64,000 nt of DNA from assembly GCA_902555665.1 (NCBI GenBank), contig CACDTF010000003.1, forward strand, positions 1 through 64,000. The letters are read 5' to 3'. Position 1 is the stretch's first letter, and the number at the start of each line of letters is the position of its first letter. A program made the translations under genes and the position numbers. The notes under the pieces are model-generated. The model was not told the origin of the DNA and did no database searches. It worked only from the letters and a program-made list of their open reading frames with translations. This DNA is from an uncultured Pelagibacteraceae bacterium (GTDB taxonomy: Bacteria; Pseudomonadota; Alphaproteobacteria; Pelagibacterales; Pelagibacteraceae). Positions 55,122 through 63,804 of this stretch are shown in pieces.

Positions 55122-55965
55122 AGGCAAAACAGATAAAAAAGTGAAAAAAAAAGTTTCTAAAAAGAAGGTTGTAAAAGCTAAGAAAGCTAAGAAAGCTAAG
55201 AAAATAATTTCAAAAAAAATAAAAAAAATTGTTAAAAAAATTTCACCTAAAATAACCAAAACAAAAAAAGCTGTTAAAATTACAGAAACAACAGCTGAAC
55301 CAAAAGTAGATAATTTAAGAATTTCAAAAACAAATGAAGTTAAGCCTGAAATAAAAAAAGTTAAAAAACAAGAAACCGAAAAAAGAGAATACAAAATTAA
55401 AGATCATGTTGTTTATCCAAAGCACGGAGTAGGGCAAATTACTGAATTTAAAAAGATCAACATTGGTGGGATTGATGTTGAAACATATGTTATTAAATTT
55501 GAAAAAGACAAAGCTAATGGAATGGTCCCAGTAAACAAGCAGTCTCACCTAAGGCCGTTAGCAACTATCAATCAAGTTAATAAGTGTATTTCAATATTAA
55601 AAAGTAAACCAAAAATTAAAAGATCAATGTGGAGTCGAAGAGCACAAGAATATGAAGCGAAAATATCTTCTGGAAAAATATACGAATTAGCTGAGGTTGT
55701 CAGAGATTTAAACAAGGGTGATGATCTTATGGTTGACCAGTCTTATAGTGAAAGACAATTATTTGAAAAAGCTTATGAAAGAATTCTGTCTGAATTTCAG
55801 ATTGTTTTGAATGTATCATTAGAAGATACTCAAAAAAAATTAGATAAAGCACTAAAAAGAAATTTAGGTGGGCAGCCTCAACCCGTAACAGCTGCAAAAG
55901 CTCCAACTAGTGAACTACCTGTAGACGAGCCAATTTCTGATAACGACGAACCGATTGACGAGTAA
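55078..55965 (+). CDS. carD: CarD-family transcriptional regulator with lysine-rich N-terminal tail
   Basis: '[57 protein letters not shown]' CarD/TRCF-RID domain; tail '[30 protein letters not shown]'. Listed ORF starts at 55036; ATG at 55078 gives less fdxA overlap. Confidence 0.88.
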   Translation: MSKISTKNILKKIFKGKTDKKVKKKVSKKKVVKAKKAKKAKKIISKKIKKIVKKISPKITKTKKAVKITETTAEPKVDNLRISKTNEVKPEIKKVKKQETEKREYKIKDHVVYPKHGVGQITEFKKINIGGIDVETYVIKFEKDKANGMVPVNKQSHLRPLATINQVNKCISILKSKPKIKRSMWSRRAQEYEAKISSGKIYELAEVVRDLNKGDDLMVDQSYSERQLFEKAYERILSEFQIVLNVSLEDTQKKLDKALKRNLGGQPQPVTAAKAPTSELPVDEPISDNDEPIDE

Positions 55966-56010
55966 AAAAAAACGCCTCTCACACAAAACTGTAATGAGAA
56001 GCGTTTTTTG
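55966..56010. terminator. Bidirectional rho-independent terminator between carD and the lysine-rich peptide gene
   Basis: AAAACGCcTCTCA-loop-TGAGAaGCGTTTTTT stem with A and T tracts on the two sides. Confidence 0.75.
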
Positions 56011-56027
56011 TAAAGAATACTAAGTTA

Positions 56028-56120
56028 CTATTTTCTTCTTCTTTTTTTTGCTTTTTTCTTAGCTTTTTTCTTAGCTTTTTTCTTAGTTTTCTTTGCCGCT
56101 TTTTTTCTTTTCTTAGGCAT
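56028..56120 (-). CDS. Lysine/alanine-rich histone-H1-like 30-aa peptide (not in supplied ORF track)
   Basis: Reverse strand ATG CCT AAG AAA AGA ... AAA TAG = MPKKRKKAAKKTKKKAKKKAKKKAKKRRRK; preceded by AAGGGAGCTAAAG (SD-like) and followed by a terminator. Confidence 0.65.
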   Translation of the reverse strand: MPKKRKKAAKKTKKKAKKKAKKKAKKRRRK

Positions 56121-56320
56121 CTTTAGCTCCCTTTTTTAGTTAAACGAATCATAATGATTCGTTGTTACCATATTTTTATTTTTTTCTATAAGTTATGTCA
56201 ATTATTTAATTAGAAGTTAAATTTTATAAAAATTATTTTTAACTTTTTATTTTTATAAAACTTTTTTTTATTAATTTAGTTAATGTTTATGCGGTTAATA
56301 AACAATTTTAATTAAATATT

Positions 56321-58051
56321 TTAATAAAGATCTTCTAACTGATTTTTATATTTTTCTGTAACTTTTTTTCTTTTTACTTTCATTGTTGGTGTCATTAAAC
56401 CATTTTCAATAGAAAAATTTTCATCTATTAATTGAATTTTTTTAATCTTTTCTAATAAAGTTAATTTTTTATTTATTTTTTCAATTACTTTATTTATTTT
56501 TTCTTTTTCATTCAAAAAATCTTTATTAGGAACAATTAAAGCAACTAAATAATTTTTTTTATCACCATAAACCATGCATTGATCTATCTCTGGTTCATTC
56601 GTAATCATATTTTCAATTTTAGCAGGTGAAATATTATCTCCACCAGCACTTACTATGATATCTTTTTTTCTATCAGTAATTTTTAAATAACCGTCATTTG
56701 GATCTATCTCTCCAATATCACCTGTATGTAACCATCCATTTATAATTACTTTTTCAGTTTCTTCTTTTTTGTTCCAATATCCTAGCATTACATTTTCACC
56801 TTTAACCAAAATTTCTCCATCTTCAGCAATTTTAACTTCATTTCCTTTAAATGGAGGGCCTACAGTTTCCACTTTGATTTTATGTATTGGATTGCAACTT
56901 ACTACTGGTGATGTTTCTGTTAAACCATAACCCTGGAGAGTAGGTAATCCTATGGCATTTAAAAATTCACCTATTTCTTTATCTAGAGCACCACCACCTG
57001 AAACAAAAGCTTTTAAATTTCCACCAAATTGTTTTTTTATTTTTTTTCTAACTAATATATCAACAATAAAATTCATTGATGTTTCAGAAAAGGTCATTTT
57101 TTGATTTAATAGTTTTTTTCTTCCCAGACGAAGAGTTGCTTCAATTAATTTTGCTTTAAAACCCTTTTGTTTTTTTAAATTCATGTTTATTTTGTTGTAA
57201 AGGTTTTGGTAAAACCTAGGGACAGCTGCCATAATTGTAGGTTTTGCTTCAGATATATTTTCTAAAAGTTTCTCAATTTTTTCAGCATAGAATACTCTAG
57301 CTCCTACTGCTATCTGTACAAATTGAAGACAGTGCTCATAAGAATGAGAAAGCGGAAGCCAAGTTAAAAATACTGGTCTTGAATTAAATAATGGTTTTGT
57401 AATTTCACACGATCCCTTAACATTATTTAAAATTCCACCATGACTTAAAATTACACCCTTGGGATTTCCTCCAGTCCCTGAAGTATAAATTATACATGCT
57501 GGAGACTTTCTATTTAATTTATTATTTTCGATTTTATCTTCTGCTAAGAAATTATTTTTTATAATAGAATTATAATCTAAATATCTTTCTTTGTTATTTA
57601 AATTTAAATTATTTATTACCTTATCTATTTGATCTAAAGTAATTACTTTTTTAATAAAATCTTTTTCATTAATTATATTATTTAATTTTTTTAGCATTTC
57701 ATTATTAGAAACAATAACTAAGCTAGGTTCACAATCTTCTATCAAATACTTATAATCATCTTCTATATAAGTTGTATATGCTGGAACTGTGATACCACCA
57801 GCTAACATTATAGCTAAATCAGAAACAAACCACTCAGGTCTATTCTCCGAAACTAAAAGACATCTATCGCCTTCTTTTATATTTTCTTTAATAACTTTTG
57901 ATAAATTTAAAATATTCTTTTCAGTTTGTTCCCATGTGTATGTTTTTTTGTTACTTGGGTTTAGCCATTCTAAAAAAATATCTTTTTTATTTTGTTTATT
58001 TGCCTGATTTACAAATAATTCGATCAAATTATTAAAATTATTTAAATTCAT
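56321..58051 (-). CDS. AMP-dependent (long-chain fatty acid) acyl-CoA synthetase
   Basis: 'CIIYTSGTGGNPKGVILSHGGIL', 'LQGYGLTETSPVVSCNP', 'WLHTGDIGEIDPNDGYLKITDRKKDIIVSAGGDNISP'. Confidence 0.93.
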   Translation of the reverse strand: MNLNNFNNLIELFVNQANKQNKKDIFLEWLNPSNKKTYTWEQTEKNILNLSKVIKENIKEGDRCLLVSENRPEWFVSDLAIMLAGGITVPAYTTYIEDDYKYLIEDCEPSLVIVSNNEMLKKLNNIINEKDFIKKVITLDQIDKVINNLNLNNKERYLDYNSIIKNNFLAEDKIENNKLNRKSPACIIYTSGTGGNPKGVILSHGGILNNVKGSCEITKPLFNSRPVFLTWLPLSHSYEHCLQFVQIAVGARVFYAEKIEKLLENISEAKPTIMAAVPRFYQNLYNKINMNLKKQKGFKAKLIEATLRLGRKKLLNQKMTFSETSMNFIVDILVRKKIKKQFGGNLKAFVSGGGALDKEIGEFLNAIGLPTLQGYGLTETSPVVSCNPIHKIKVETVGPPFKGNEVKIAEDGEILVKGENVMLGYWNKKEETEKVIINGWLHTGDIGEIDPNDGYLKITDRKKDIIVSAGGDNISPAKIENMITNEPEIDQCMVYGDKKNYLVALIVPNKDFLNEKEKINKVIEKINKKLTLLEKIKKIQLIDENFSIENGLMTPTMKVKRKKVTEKYKNQLEDLY

Positions 58052-58058
58052 AGTTACT

Positions 58059-58143
58059 TGGTGGGCGAAGAGAGAATCGAACTCTCACTTCTTACGAAAC
58101 ACGATTTTGAGTCGTGCGCGTCTACCAGTTCCGCCATTCGCCC
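58059..58143 (-). tRNA. tRNA-Leu (anticodon CAA), CCA encoded
   Basis: Reverse strand GGGCGAATGGCGGAACTGGTAGACGCGCACGACTCAAAATCGTG...GAGAGTTCGATTCTCTCTTCGCCCACCA; anticodon loop CTCAAAA. Confidence 0.95.
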
Positions 58144-58220
58144 TTGTGTTCAATTAAATTATATTTAAATATTATAAGAACTAAATTTATATTAAAACCA
58201 AAAAATGTTTCAAATACTTT
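58127..58220. repeat. 94-bp imperfect direct repeat, copy 1 (tRNA-Leu 5' end + spacer + dedA start remnant)
   Basis: agttccgccattcgcccttgtgttcaattaaattatatttaaatattataag...accaaaaaatgtttcaaatacttt; about 5 mismatches and no gaps against 60813-60906 by eye. Confidence 0.93.
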
Positions 58221-59103
58221 TGGAAAATAATTTACGATATTGATTTTTATAAATAATTTCTATTTTTTTTTCTAATTGAAGTATTTTTTTTTCATTTATT
58301 GAAGTCCCACTTAAAAAAATAGTTTTATTTCTTTTAAAAAAAGTTGGAACAAAAGGTTTAATAAAATTTAATTTTTTTTTAATAAAAACCATAGATTTAG
58401 AGTTTTTGTAAATTTTACCATCTTTGTAAATATTTGCGTTATCTTTAAAAGCCAATAATTTTTTTATTTTAGCTTCATTTATAGTTAGGGCTTTTGCTAA
58501 TTTCTTTGAAAATACGTCGGGTTTATCCGACATATCTTCATATCTTATAAAATTTAATTTAATATTTTTAAAATTGGATTTCAGATTATTATACAGTTTA
58601 TAAAACATTAAATTTTTTCTAATATTTTTATAAATTTCATCGTTTTTATACAATATATTATGTAAATGTTTTTCATAATTTGAAGTTCCATAAACTTTTT
58701 TTGATCTAATAAATTTTTTAAAAAAAAGTGATCTAATAAAAGATGTAGGCTCTCTGTAAACACATAAAATTTCAAATTTGTCTTTACCAAAAGTATCTTT
58801 AAGGTATTTAGAAAATTTCTTTAAAAAAATAAATAGACTTTTGTCTCTAAAATGAGTGAAATTTTCACTCGAATAAATATTCACTTTTTTTTTTTCAAAA
58901 AAATTTTTTTGAAAATAATCGCCCATAGAAACCTTGCGTATATCTTTGCACATTTTTAAATTTTCTAATTTAGATATATAAAGTTTTTTGTTACCGTATG
59001 ATTTAGCACCAATATAATTAATATTTTTGAAATAAGGAAACACCCTTTTTTGCAGCCATGTGGTCCCAGTTCTTGGGTAACCAATATGAATTATTATTCT
59101 CAT
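58210..59103 (-). CDS. Sulfotransferase-domain protein
   Basis: PAPS-binding P-loop-like 'IIHIGYPRTGTTWLQKRVFPYF', 'ILCVYREPTSFIRSLFF', 'LNFIRYEDMSDKPDVFSKKLAKAL'. Confidence 0.82.
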   Translation of the reverse strand: MRIIIHIGYPRTGTTWLQKRVFPYFKNINYIGAKSYGNKKLYISKLENLKMCKDIRKVSMGDYFQKNFFEKKKVNIYSSENFTHFRDKSLFIFLKKFSKYLKDTFGKDKFEILCVYREPTSFIRSLFFKKFIRSKKVYGTSNYEKHLHNILYKNDEIYKNIRKNLMFYKLYNNLKSNFKNIKLNFIRYEDMSDKPDVFSKKLAKALTINEAKIKKLLAFKDNANIYKDGKIYKNSKSMVFIKKKLNFIKPFVPTFFKRNKTIFLSGTSINEKKILQLEKKIEIIYKNQYRKLFSKSI

Positions 59104-60764
59104 AATTTTTTTTTGTTTAAATCTATTTCTTCCGATTTTGATGACAAAAAAGAATTATCATGACTAATTACAAAAATAAATCTATCTTGTGATAATCTTA
59201 TAATTAATTCTTCAATTTTATTTTTACTAACCGTATCTAGTGCACTTGTTGGTTCGTCAAATATTAATATTTTTCTCTCATTGTACAGCGCTCTTGATAT
59301 TGCAATTCTTTGTTTTTCACCTCCCGATATATTTAGTGCATTTTCAGTCACGGTATCGTTTAAATTAAATTTTTCAGATAAACCTGTTTGCTTAATCGAG
59401 TCTAACGCTCTTTCATGATTATAAAGATCTTCCTCTTCACCAAAAACTATATTGTCTTTTATTGTACCTGAATATAAATATATATTTTGTGGTACGATAC
59501 CTATGTTTAATTTCCACATATTTAAATTATCTTTAATATTAACTCCGTCTGCTTCTATTTCTCCTTGATCTGGTGCTAACAATCCACAAATTAAATTAAT
59601 TAAAGTACTTTTTCCTGATCCACTTTTGCCAGTAATTTTATAAATCTTACCTCTTAGAAATTTAAATGAATAATTATTAAAAATTTTTTCTTTATCATAA
59701 GAAAAACATATATTTTTAATTGCTATGCAATTATCAATTTTAATTTTGTTTTCACCTGTACTATCAGATCTTTTTTTTTTAAAAATTATCTTATTTGAAA
59801 AAATTAAATTATAACTTGTTTCTGCATATCGCATTGTATTAAGGGATATATTTATTCTGCTTATTAATGGTAAAAATCTAATTAGGACTACAAAAAAGAT
59901 AGCATTGTTATTTACAAAACTTATATGATTAACATTGTCAAAATTTAAAATTATAAAAATAATAAAAAAAATAATTAATAAAAACTCAGTAAAAATTCTT
60001 GGGGTTTTATTAAAAAAAGCACTTAATCCTTGATAGAGATGTTGATAATAATTATTTGATTTAAATTTCCTAAAAAAATAGGTTTCTCTAGCATATATGT
60101 TTATCTCTCTAAGTGCATATAATATGTTCTGTAAATCTATTAGTTTACTTTTATCGGCTTCTCTTCTTTTTTTTCCAATATTATATATATAGCTTTTAAA
60201 AAAATTGTAAAAGATAAGAACAACCGATAAAAATAAGAATATAATTAAAAAATTATTCAAATTATAAAAAGCTAAAAATAACATTAATGCTATAATTATA
60301 AGAATATCTCTCATCAAGTTAAATAAGGGGAAGAGAAAATTCCCAATAAACTCTTTTATTTCTGAAAAAATGACTTGAATCTTATCACTATTATCATGAT
60401 CTAATAAATTTTGATTATATAGGTAACCTTTGACAATATTATTAGATAATTGATTGCCAATCATATAGGTTCTTGTAGATTCATAATATGATGTAAATAA
60501 ATAAAAAATATTTTTTAACAAGTAAATAATCAGAAAAAGAAAAATCCATAAGAAAAAATTATTTTCAAATTTTAAACCATAACTACTAAAGATATTTAAA
60601 AATTTATGGTCATAACCAGAGAAGGAAGAGATAATTGGTATAATTAATGAAATATTTAACACCTCAAGTATTGCAGTAAGAATTTGAAAAAAAATAATTA
60701 TAATAATATTTTTTTTTTGTTGTTTGTTAAAAATGCTAATATAGTCAATATATTTTTTAATCAT
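59100..60764 (-). CDS. ABC transporter, fused permease/ATP-binding exporter (MsbA/PglK-like)
   Basis: N-terminal TM region; 'YKITGKSGSGKSTLINLICGLLAPDQGEI', signature 'LNISGGEKQRIAISRALYNERKILIFDEPTSALD'. Confidence 0.93.
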   Translation of the reverse strand: MIKKYIDYISIFNKQQKKNIIIIIFFQILTAILEVLNISLIIPIISSFSGYDHKFLNIFSSYGLKFENNFFLWIFLFLIIYLLKNIFYLFTSYYESTRTYMIGNQLSNNIVKGYLYNQNLLDHDNSDKIQVIFSEIKEFIGNFLFPLFNLMRDILIIIALMLFLAFYNLNNFLIIFLFLSVVLIFYNFFKSYIYNIGKKRREADKSKLIDLQNILYALREINIYARETYFFRKFKSNNYYQHLYQGLSAFFNKTPRIFTEFLLIIFFIIFIILNFDNVNHISFVNNNAIFFVVLIRFLPLISRINISLNTMRYAETSYNLIFSNKIIFKKKRSDSTGENKIKIDNCIAIKNICFSYDKEKIFNNYSFKFLRGKIYKITGKSGSGKSTLINLICGLLAPDQGEIEADGVNIKDNLNMWKLNIGIVPQNIYLYSGTIKDNIVFGEEEDLYNHERALDSIKQTGLSEKFNLNDTVTENALNISGGEKQRIAISRALYNERKILIFDEPTSALDTVSKNKIEELIIRLSQDRFIFVISHDNSFLSSKSEEIDLNKKKL

Positions 60765-60812
60765 TTTTTACTTTTTAAATTTAATTATCATTTTTTTAAT
60801 ATTATCAAAAGA

Positions 60813-60906
60813 AGTTCCACCATTCGCCCTAGTATTCAATTAAATTATATTTAAATAGTATAAGAACTAAATTTATATTAAAACCAAAAAATGTTTCAAA
60901 CACTTT
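60813..60906. repeat. 94-bp imperfect direct repeat, copy 2 (tRNA-Leu 5' remnant + spacer + intact dedA start)
   Basis: agttccaccattcgccctagtattcaattaaattatatttaaatagtataag...accaaaaaatgtttcaaacacttt. Confidence 0.93.
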
Positions 60907-61496
60907 ACAAAAAATGTTTAGAATTAGCTGCACACAAAAGTTCAAATTTTTATTTAGGGCTTGTATCTTTTATAGAAAGTTCTTTTTTTCCTATACCTCC
61001 AGATGCAATGATAATCCCAATGGTTATTGCTAAAAAAAAGGAATATTTGAAAATATTTTTAGTAGCATCAATATTTTCAGTTCTTGGGGGAATCTTTGGA
61101 TATTTAATAGGTTATTTATTTTTTGATTTAGCAATGTATCTAATCGAGTTTTATGGCTATCAAGATAAAGTTGAAAATTTAAAATTAAGTATGTCTCAAG
61201 GTAATGGGTTCCTTGCTTGGTTAAGTATTCTTTTTTTAGCTGGCTTTACTCCATTGCCCTATAAAGCTTTTACGATTTCAAGTGGTTTAATTGCTTTTAG
61301 TCTTCCTGTTTTTATAATTGTTAGCTTAATTTCAAGAAGCTTAAGATTTTTTATAATTGCCTATTTATCTTATAAATTTGGAGAATTATTCACAGAGTAC
61401 ATGGAAAAACATGGATCAAAATGGTTCACCATAATTGGAATTATTATAGTTATAATATTTATTATTATTTATTTATTTTTTAAGTTTAATGGTTGA
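60891..61496 (+). CDS. DedA/YqaA (SNARE-associated/VTT) family membrane protein
   Basis: 'FIESSFFPIPPDAMIIPMVIAKK', 'GGIFGYLIGYLFFDLAM', 'AGFTPLPYKAFTISSGL'. Confidence 0.9.
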   Translation: MFQTLYKKCLELAAHKSSNFYLGLVSFIESSFFPIPPDAMIIPMVIAKKKEYLKIFLVASIFSVLGGIFGYLIGYLFFDLAMYLIEFYGYQDKVENLKLSMSQGNGFLAWLSILFLAGFTPLPYKAFTISSGLIAFSLPVFIIVSLISRSLRFFIIAYLSYKFGELFTEYMEKHGSKWFTIIGIIIVIIFIIIYLFFKFNG

Positions 61497-61974
61497 GATA
61501 AACAAAACAATAACGTTAAAATTAATTTTTTTAATCAGCATTATTGCTTTATCTTCAGCATTTTTTATTGAATATGTTCTGGGTCATCAACCTTGTAACT
61601 TATGTATACTAGAAAGAATTCCATACCTCTTAGCATTAATAATTATTGTACTAAATTATAAATTTATAAATCTTGAAAAATATTTCATTCTTTCTCTTAT
61701 TTTAATTTTTTTTGCTGCTACTATTTTATCTCTATATCATTTAGGTATTGAGCAAGGTTTTATTCAAGAATCATTAGTTTGTGATTTAAAAAATGGCTCC
61801 AATTTACTCTCAAAAGAGGATATATTGAAACAATTGCAAGAAAAAAATGTAAGTTGCAAAGATGTTACATTTAAAATTTTAGGATTATCGCTTACAAGCT
61901 ACAATATTATAATATCAATATTAATAGTTTATTTTACAACAAAAAATTATTTAAGTTATGACAAAAATAAATAA
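61489..61974 (+). CDS. dsbB: Disulfide bond formation protein B
   Basis: 'EYVLGHQPCNLCILERIPYLLAL' CxxC and second Cys pair 'SLVCDLKN...NVSCKDVTFKILGLSL'. Confidence 0.9.
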   Translation: MVEINKTITLKLIFLISIIALSSAFFIEYVLGHQPCNLCILERIPYLLALIIIVLNYKFINLEKYFILSLILIFFAATILSLYHLGIEQGFIQESLVCDLKNGSNLLSKEDILKQLQEKNVSCKDVTFKILGLSLTSYNIIISILIVYFTTKNYLSYDKNK

Positions 61975-62491
61975 AAAGAAAATAGAAGAATTTATAAGAG
62001 TTGATCATGCTGGGGAGCGTGGTGCTGTTAAAATTTATGAAGGACAGTTGCTTGCTCTAAACACATTAATTAAAGATGAAGCTTTAAAAAAAACAATTGA
62101 AGAAATGAAAGTTCATGAAAAAGAACATTCTGATTTTTTTGAAGAAGAAATTAAAAAAAGAAATATAAAACCAACAAAATTTTTACCCTTATGGGATTTA
62201 TTAGGTGTAGGATTAGGTTTTGGTTCCACTTTACTTGGTAAGAAAGCGGCCATGCTTTGCACTGCTTCCGTTGAAGAAGTGATAGATGAGCATTATTTAA
62301 ACCAAATAAAACAACTTGATAATAGCGAACCAAAACTTAAAAAAAAAATAATTAAATTCAGAGAAGATGAGTTAAGTCATAAAGATATTGCCTATGAAAA
62401 GGGTGCTACAAAAGAAGGTCCATACTCTATACTAGATAAAATTATTAAAACTGGATCAAAAATTGCAATTAATATATCTGAGAAAATTTAA
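61958..62491 (+). CDS. coq7: Demethoxyubiquinone hydroxylase
   Basis: 'IRVDHAGERGAVKIYEGQLLAL', 'MKVHEKEHSDFFEEEI', 'VEEVIDEHYLNQ', 'REDELSHKDIA' di-iron ligands. Confidence 0.95.
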   Translation: MTKINKKKIEEFIRVDHAGERGAVKIYEGQLLALNTLIKDEALKKTIEEMKVHEKEHSDFFEEEIKKRNIKPTKFLPLWDLLGVGLGFGSTLLGKKAAMLCTASVEEVIDEHYLNQIKQLDNSEPKLKKKIIKFREDELSHKDIAYEKGATKEGPYSILDKIIKTGSKIAINISEKI

Positions 62492-63057
62492 GACTCTAGT
62501 TCTACATCCCAATATAAGTAATCCATCCAGCTTTTATGTAAAAAATTCGGTGGAAAATTTTTACCATTTTTATGTAGATCCTCTGTTGATGGTCGATAAG
62601 GGTGCTGATGTAACTTCATACCTGAATGTTTTAATAGTTTTCCACCCTTTTTCACGTTGCATGCAGAACAAGCTGTTACAACATTATCCCAATTAGTTTC
62701 GCCTCCTTTTGATCTAGGTAATAGATGATCAAAAGTTAATTCTTCATTGCTTCCACAATATTGACAGGAAAATTTATCTCTTAAAAACACATTAAATCTA
62801 GTAAAACTTGGCTTGCTTTGAGGAACAATATAATCCTTTAATGCGATAACACTTGGCAATTTCATATTAAATGATGGACTTCTTATAGTTCTATCGTAAT
62901 TACTAACAATAATAACTCGATCAAGAAAAACTGATTTAACAGTATCCTGCCATGACCATAAAGACAGAGGGTAGTAACTCAAAGGTCTATAGTCTGCATT
63001 GAGTACTAGCGCAGGACACTTTTCTAATGAAACATCTTGTTCAATAAAATTATTCAT
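62488..63057 (-). CDS. HNH endonuclease-domain protein
   Basis: 'FSCQYCGSNEELTFDHLLPRSKGGETNWDNVVTACSACNVKKGGK'. Confidence 0.92.
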   Translation of the reverse strand: MNNFIEQDVSLEKCPALVLNADYRPLSYYPLSLWSWQDTVKSVFLDRVIIVSNYDRTIRSPSFNMKLPSVIALKDYIVPQSKPSFTRFNVFLRDKFSCQYCGSNEELTFDHLLPRSKGGETNWDNVVTACSACNVKKGGKLLKHSGMKLHQHPYRPSTEDLHKNGKNFPPNFLHKSWMDYLYWDVELES

Positions 63058-63104
63058 TAGCTAATTTTAACTTAGTTAAACAATTTTATCAATAATAAGA
63101 GATG

Positions 63105-63755
63105 TTAAATTTTTTTTAAAATAAAATTTAAAGCTGTACTTGATGCTTCAATAGGAATATGATGATCACAATTTTTTATTAATAATGTATCAACTTTAAC
63201 ATTGTTTCTGATTAAAAAATCTTTTGCTTCTAGTAAATGTGTTGATGGGACAATTTGATCAGCTTCTCCATGTATAAGTAATGTTTCAGTATTATTTTTG
63301 ATTCTGTTTTTCAAATCTTTTTGATTTATTATCTTTCCAGAAAAACCAACTATACATGAAAATTTTTCTTCAAGTGTAAGACCAACATTTAAAGACATCA
63401 TACATCCCTGACTAAATCCAGACAAACAGATTTGATTGTTTAATAACTTGAACTCTTGTTTTATTTCATTAATAAATTTTTTTAAAACTTCTTCAGCCTT
63501 GATTGATTGCTCTAATATGTAATCAGTATCCTCTTTTGTTAAATCAAACCACTGATAACCAGAAGGATTTATAGCGCATGACTCATGAGCATTAGGACAA
63601 ACAAAGACTGTATTAGGCATATGTCTTTTCCAGTTTAAAGATAGCATACTTATATCCTTTCCATCACCTCCATAACCATGAAGCAAAATAACTGCATTTT
63701 TGATTTCAACACCATTTTCTGGTTTAATAATTATTGAATCTAGGCAAAATGTCAT
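63105..63755 (-). CDS. Carboxylesterase/phospholipase-like alpha/beta hydrolase
   Basis: 'AVILLHGYGGDGKDISML', 'ICLSGFSQGCMMSLNVGLTLEEKFSCIVGFSG', 'LLIHGEADQIVP', 'NCDHHIPIEA'. Confidence 0.92.
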   Translation of the reverse strand: MTFCLDSIIIKPENGVEIKNAVILLHGYGGDGKDISMLSLNWKRHMPNTVFVCPNAHESCAINPSGYQWFDLTKEDTDYILEQSIKAEEVLKKFINEIKQEFKLLNNQICLSGFSQGCMMSLNVGLTLEEKFSCIVGFSGKIINQKDLKNRIKNNTETLLIHGEADQIVPSTHLLEAKDFLIRNNVKVDTLLIKNCDHHIPIEASSTALNFILKKI

Positions 63756-63804
63756 AGTAGATAAATTATGTTTTTTATGTCAAAACACAATCTATAATAA
63801 AAAA

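Noticed and set aside
55177-55203. Tandem repeats in Lys-rich coding regions as a CRISPR or minisatellite
   Set aside because: Only three short units, explained by repeated Ala-Lys-Lys codons; no spacers.
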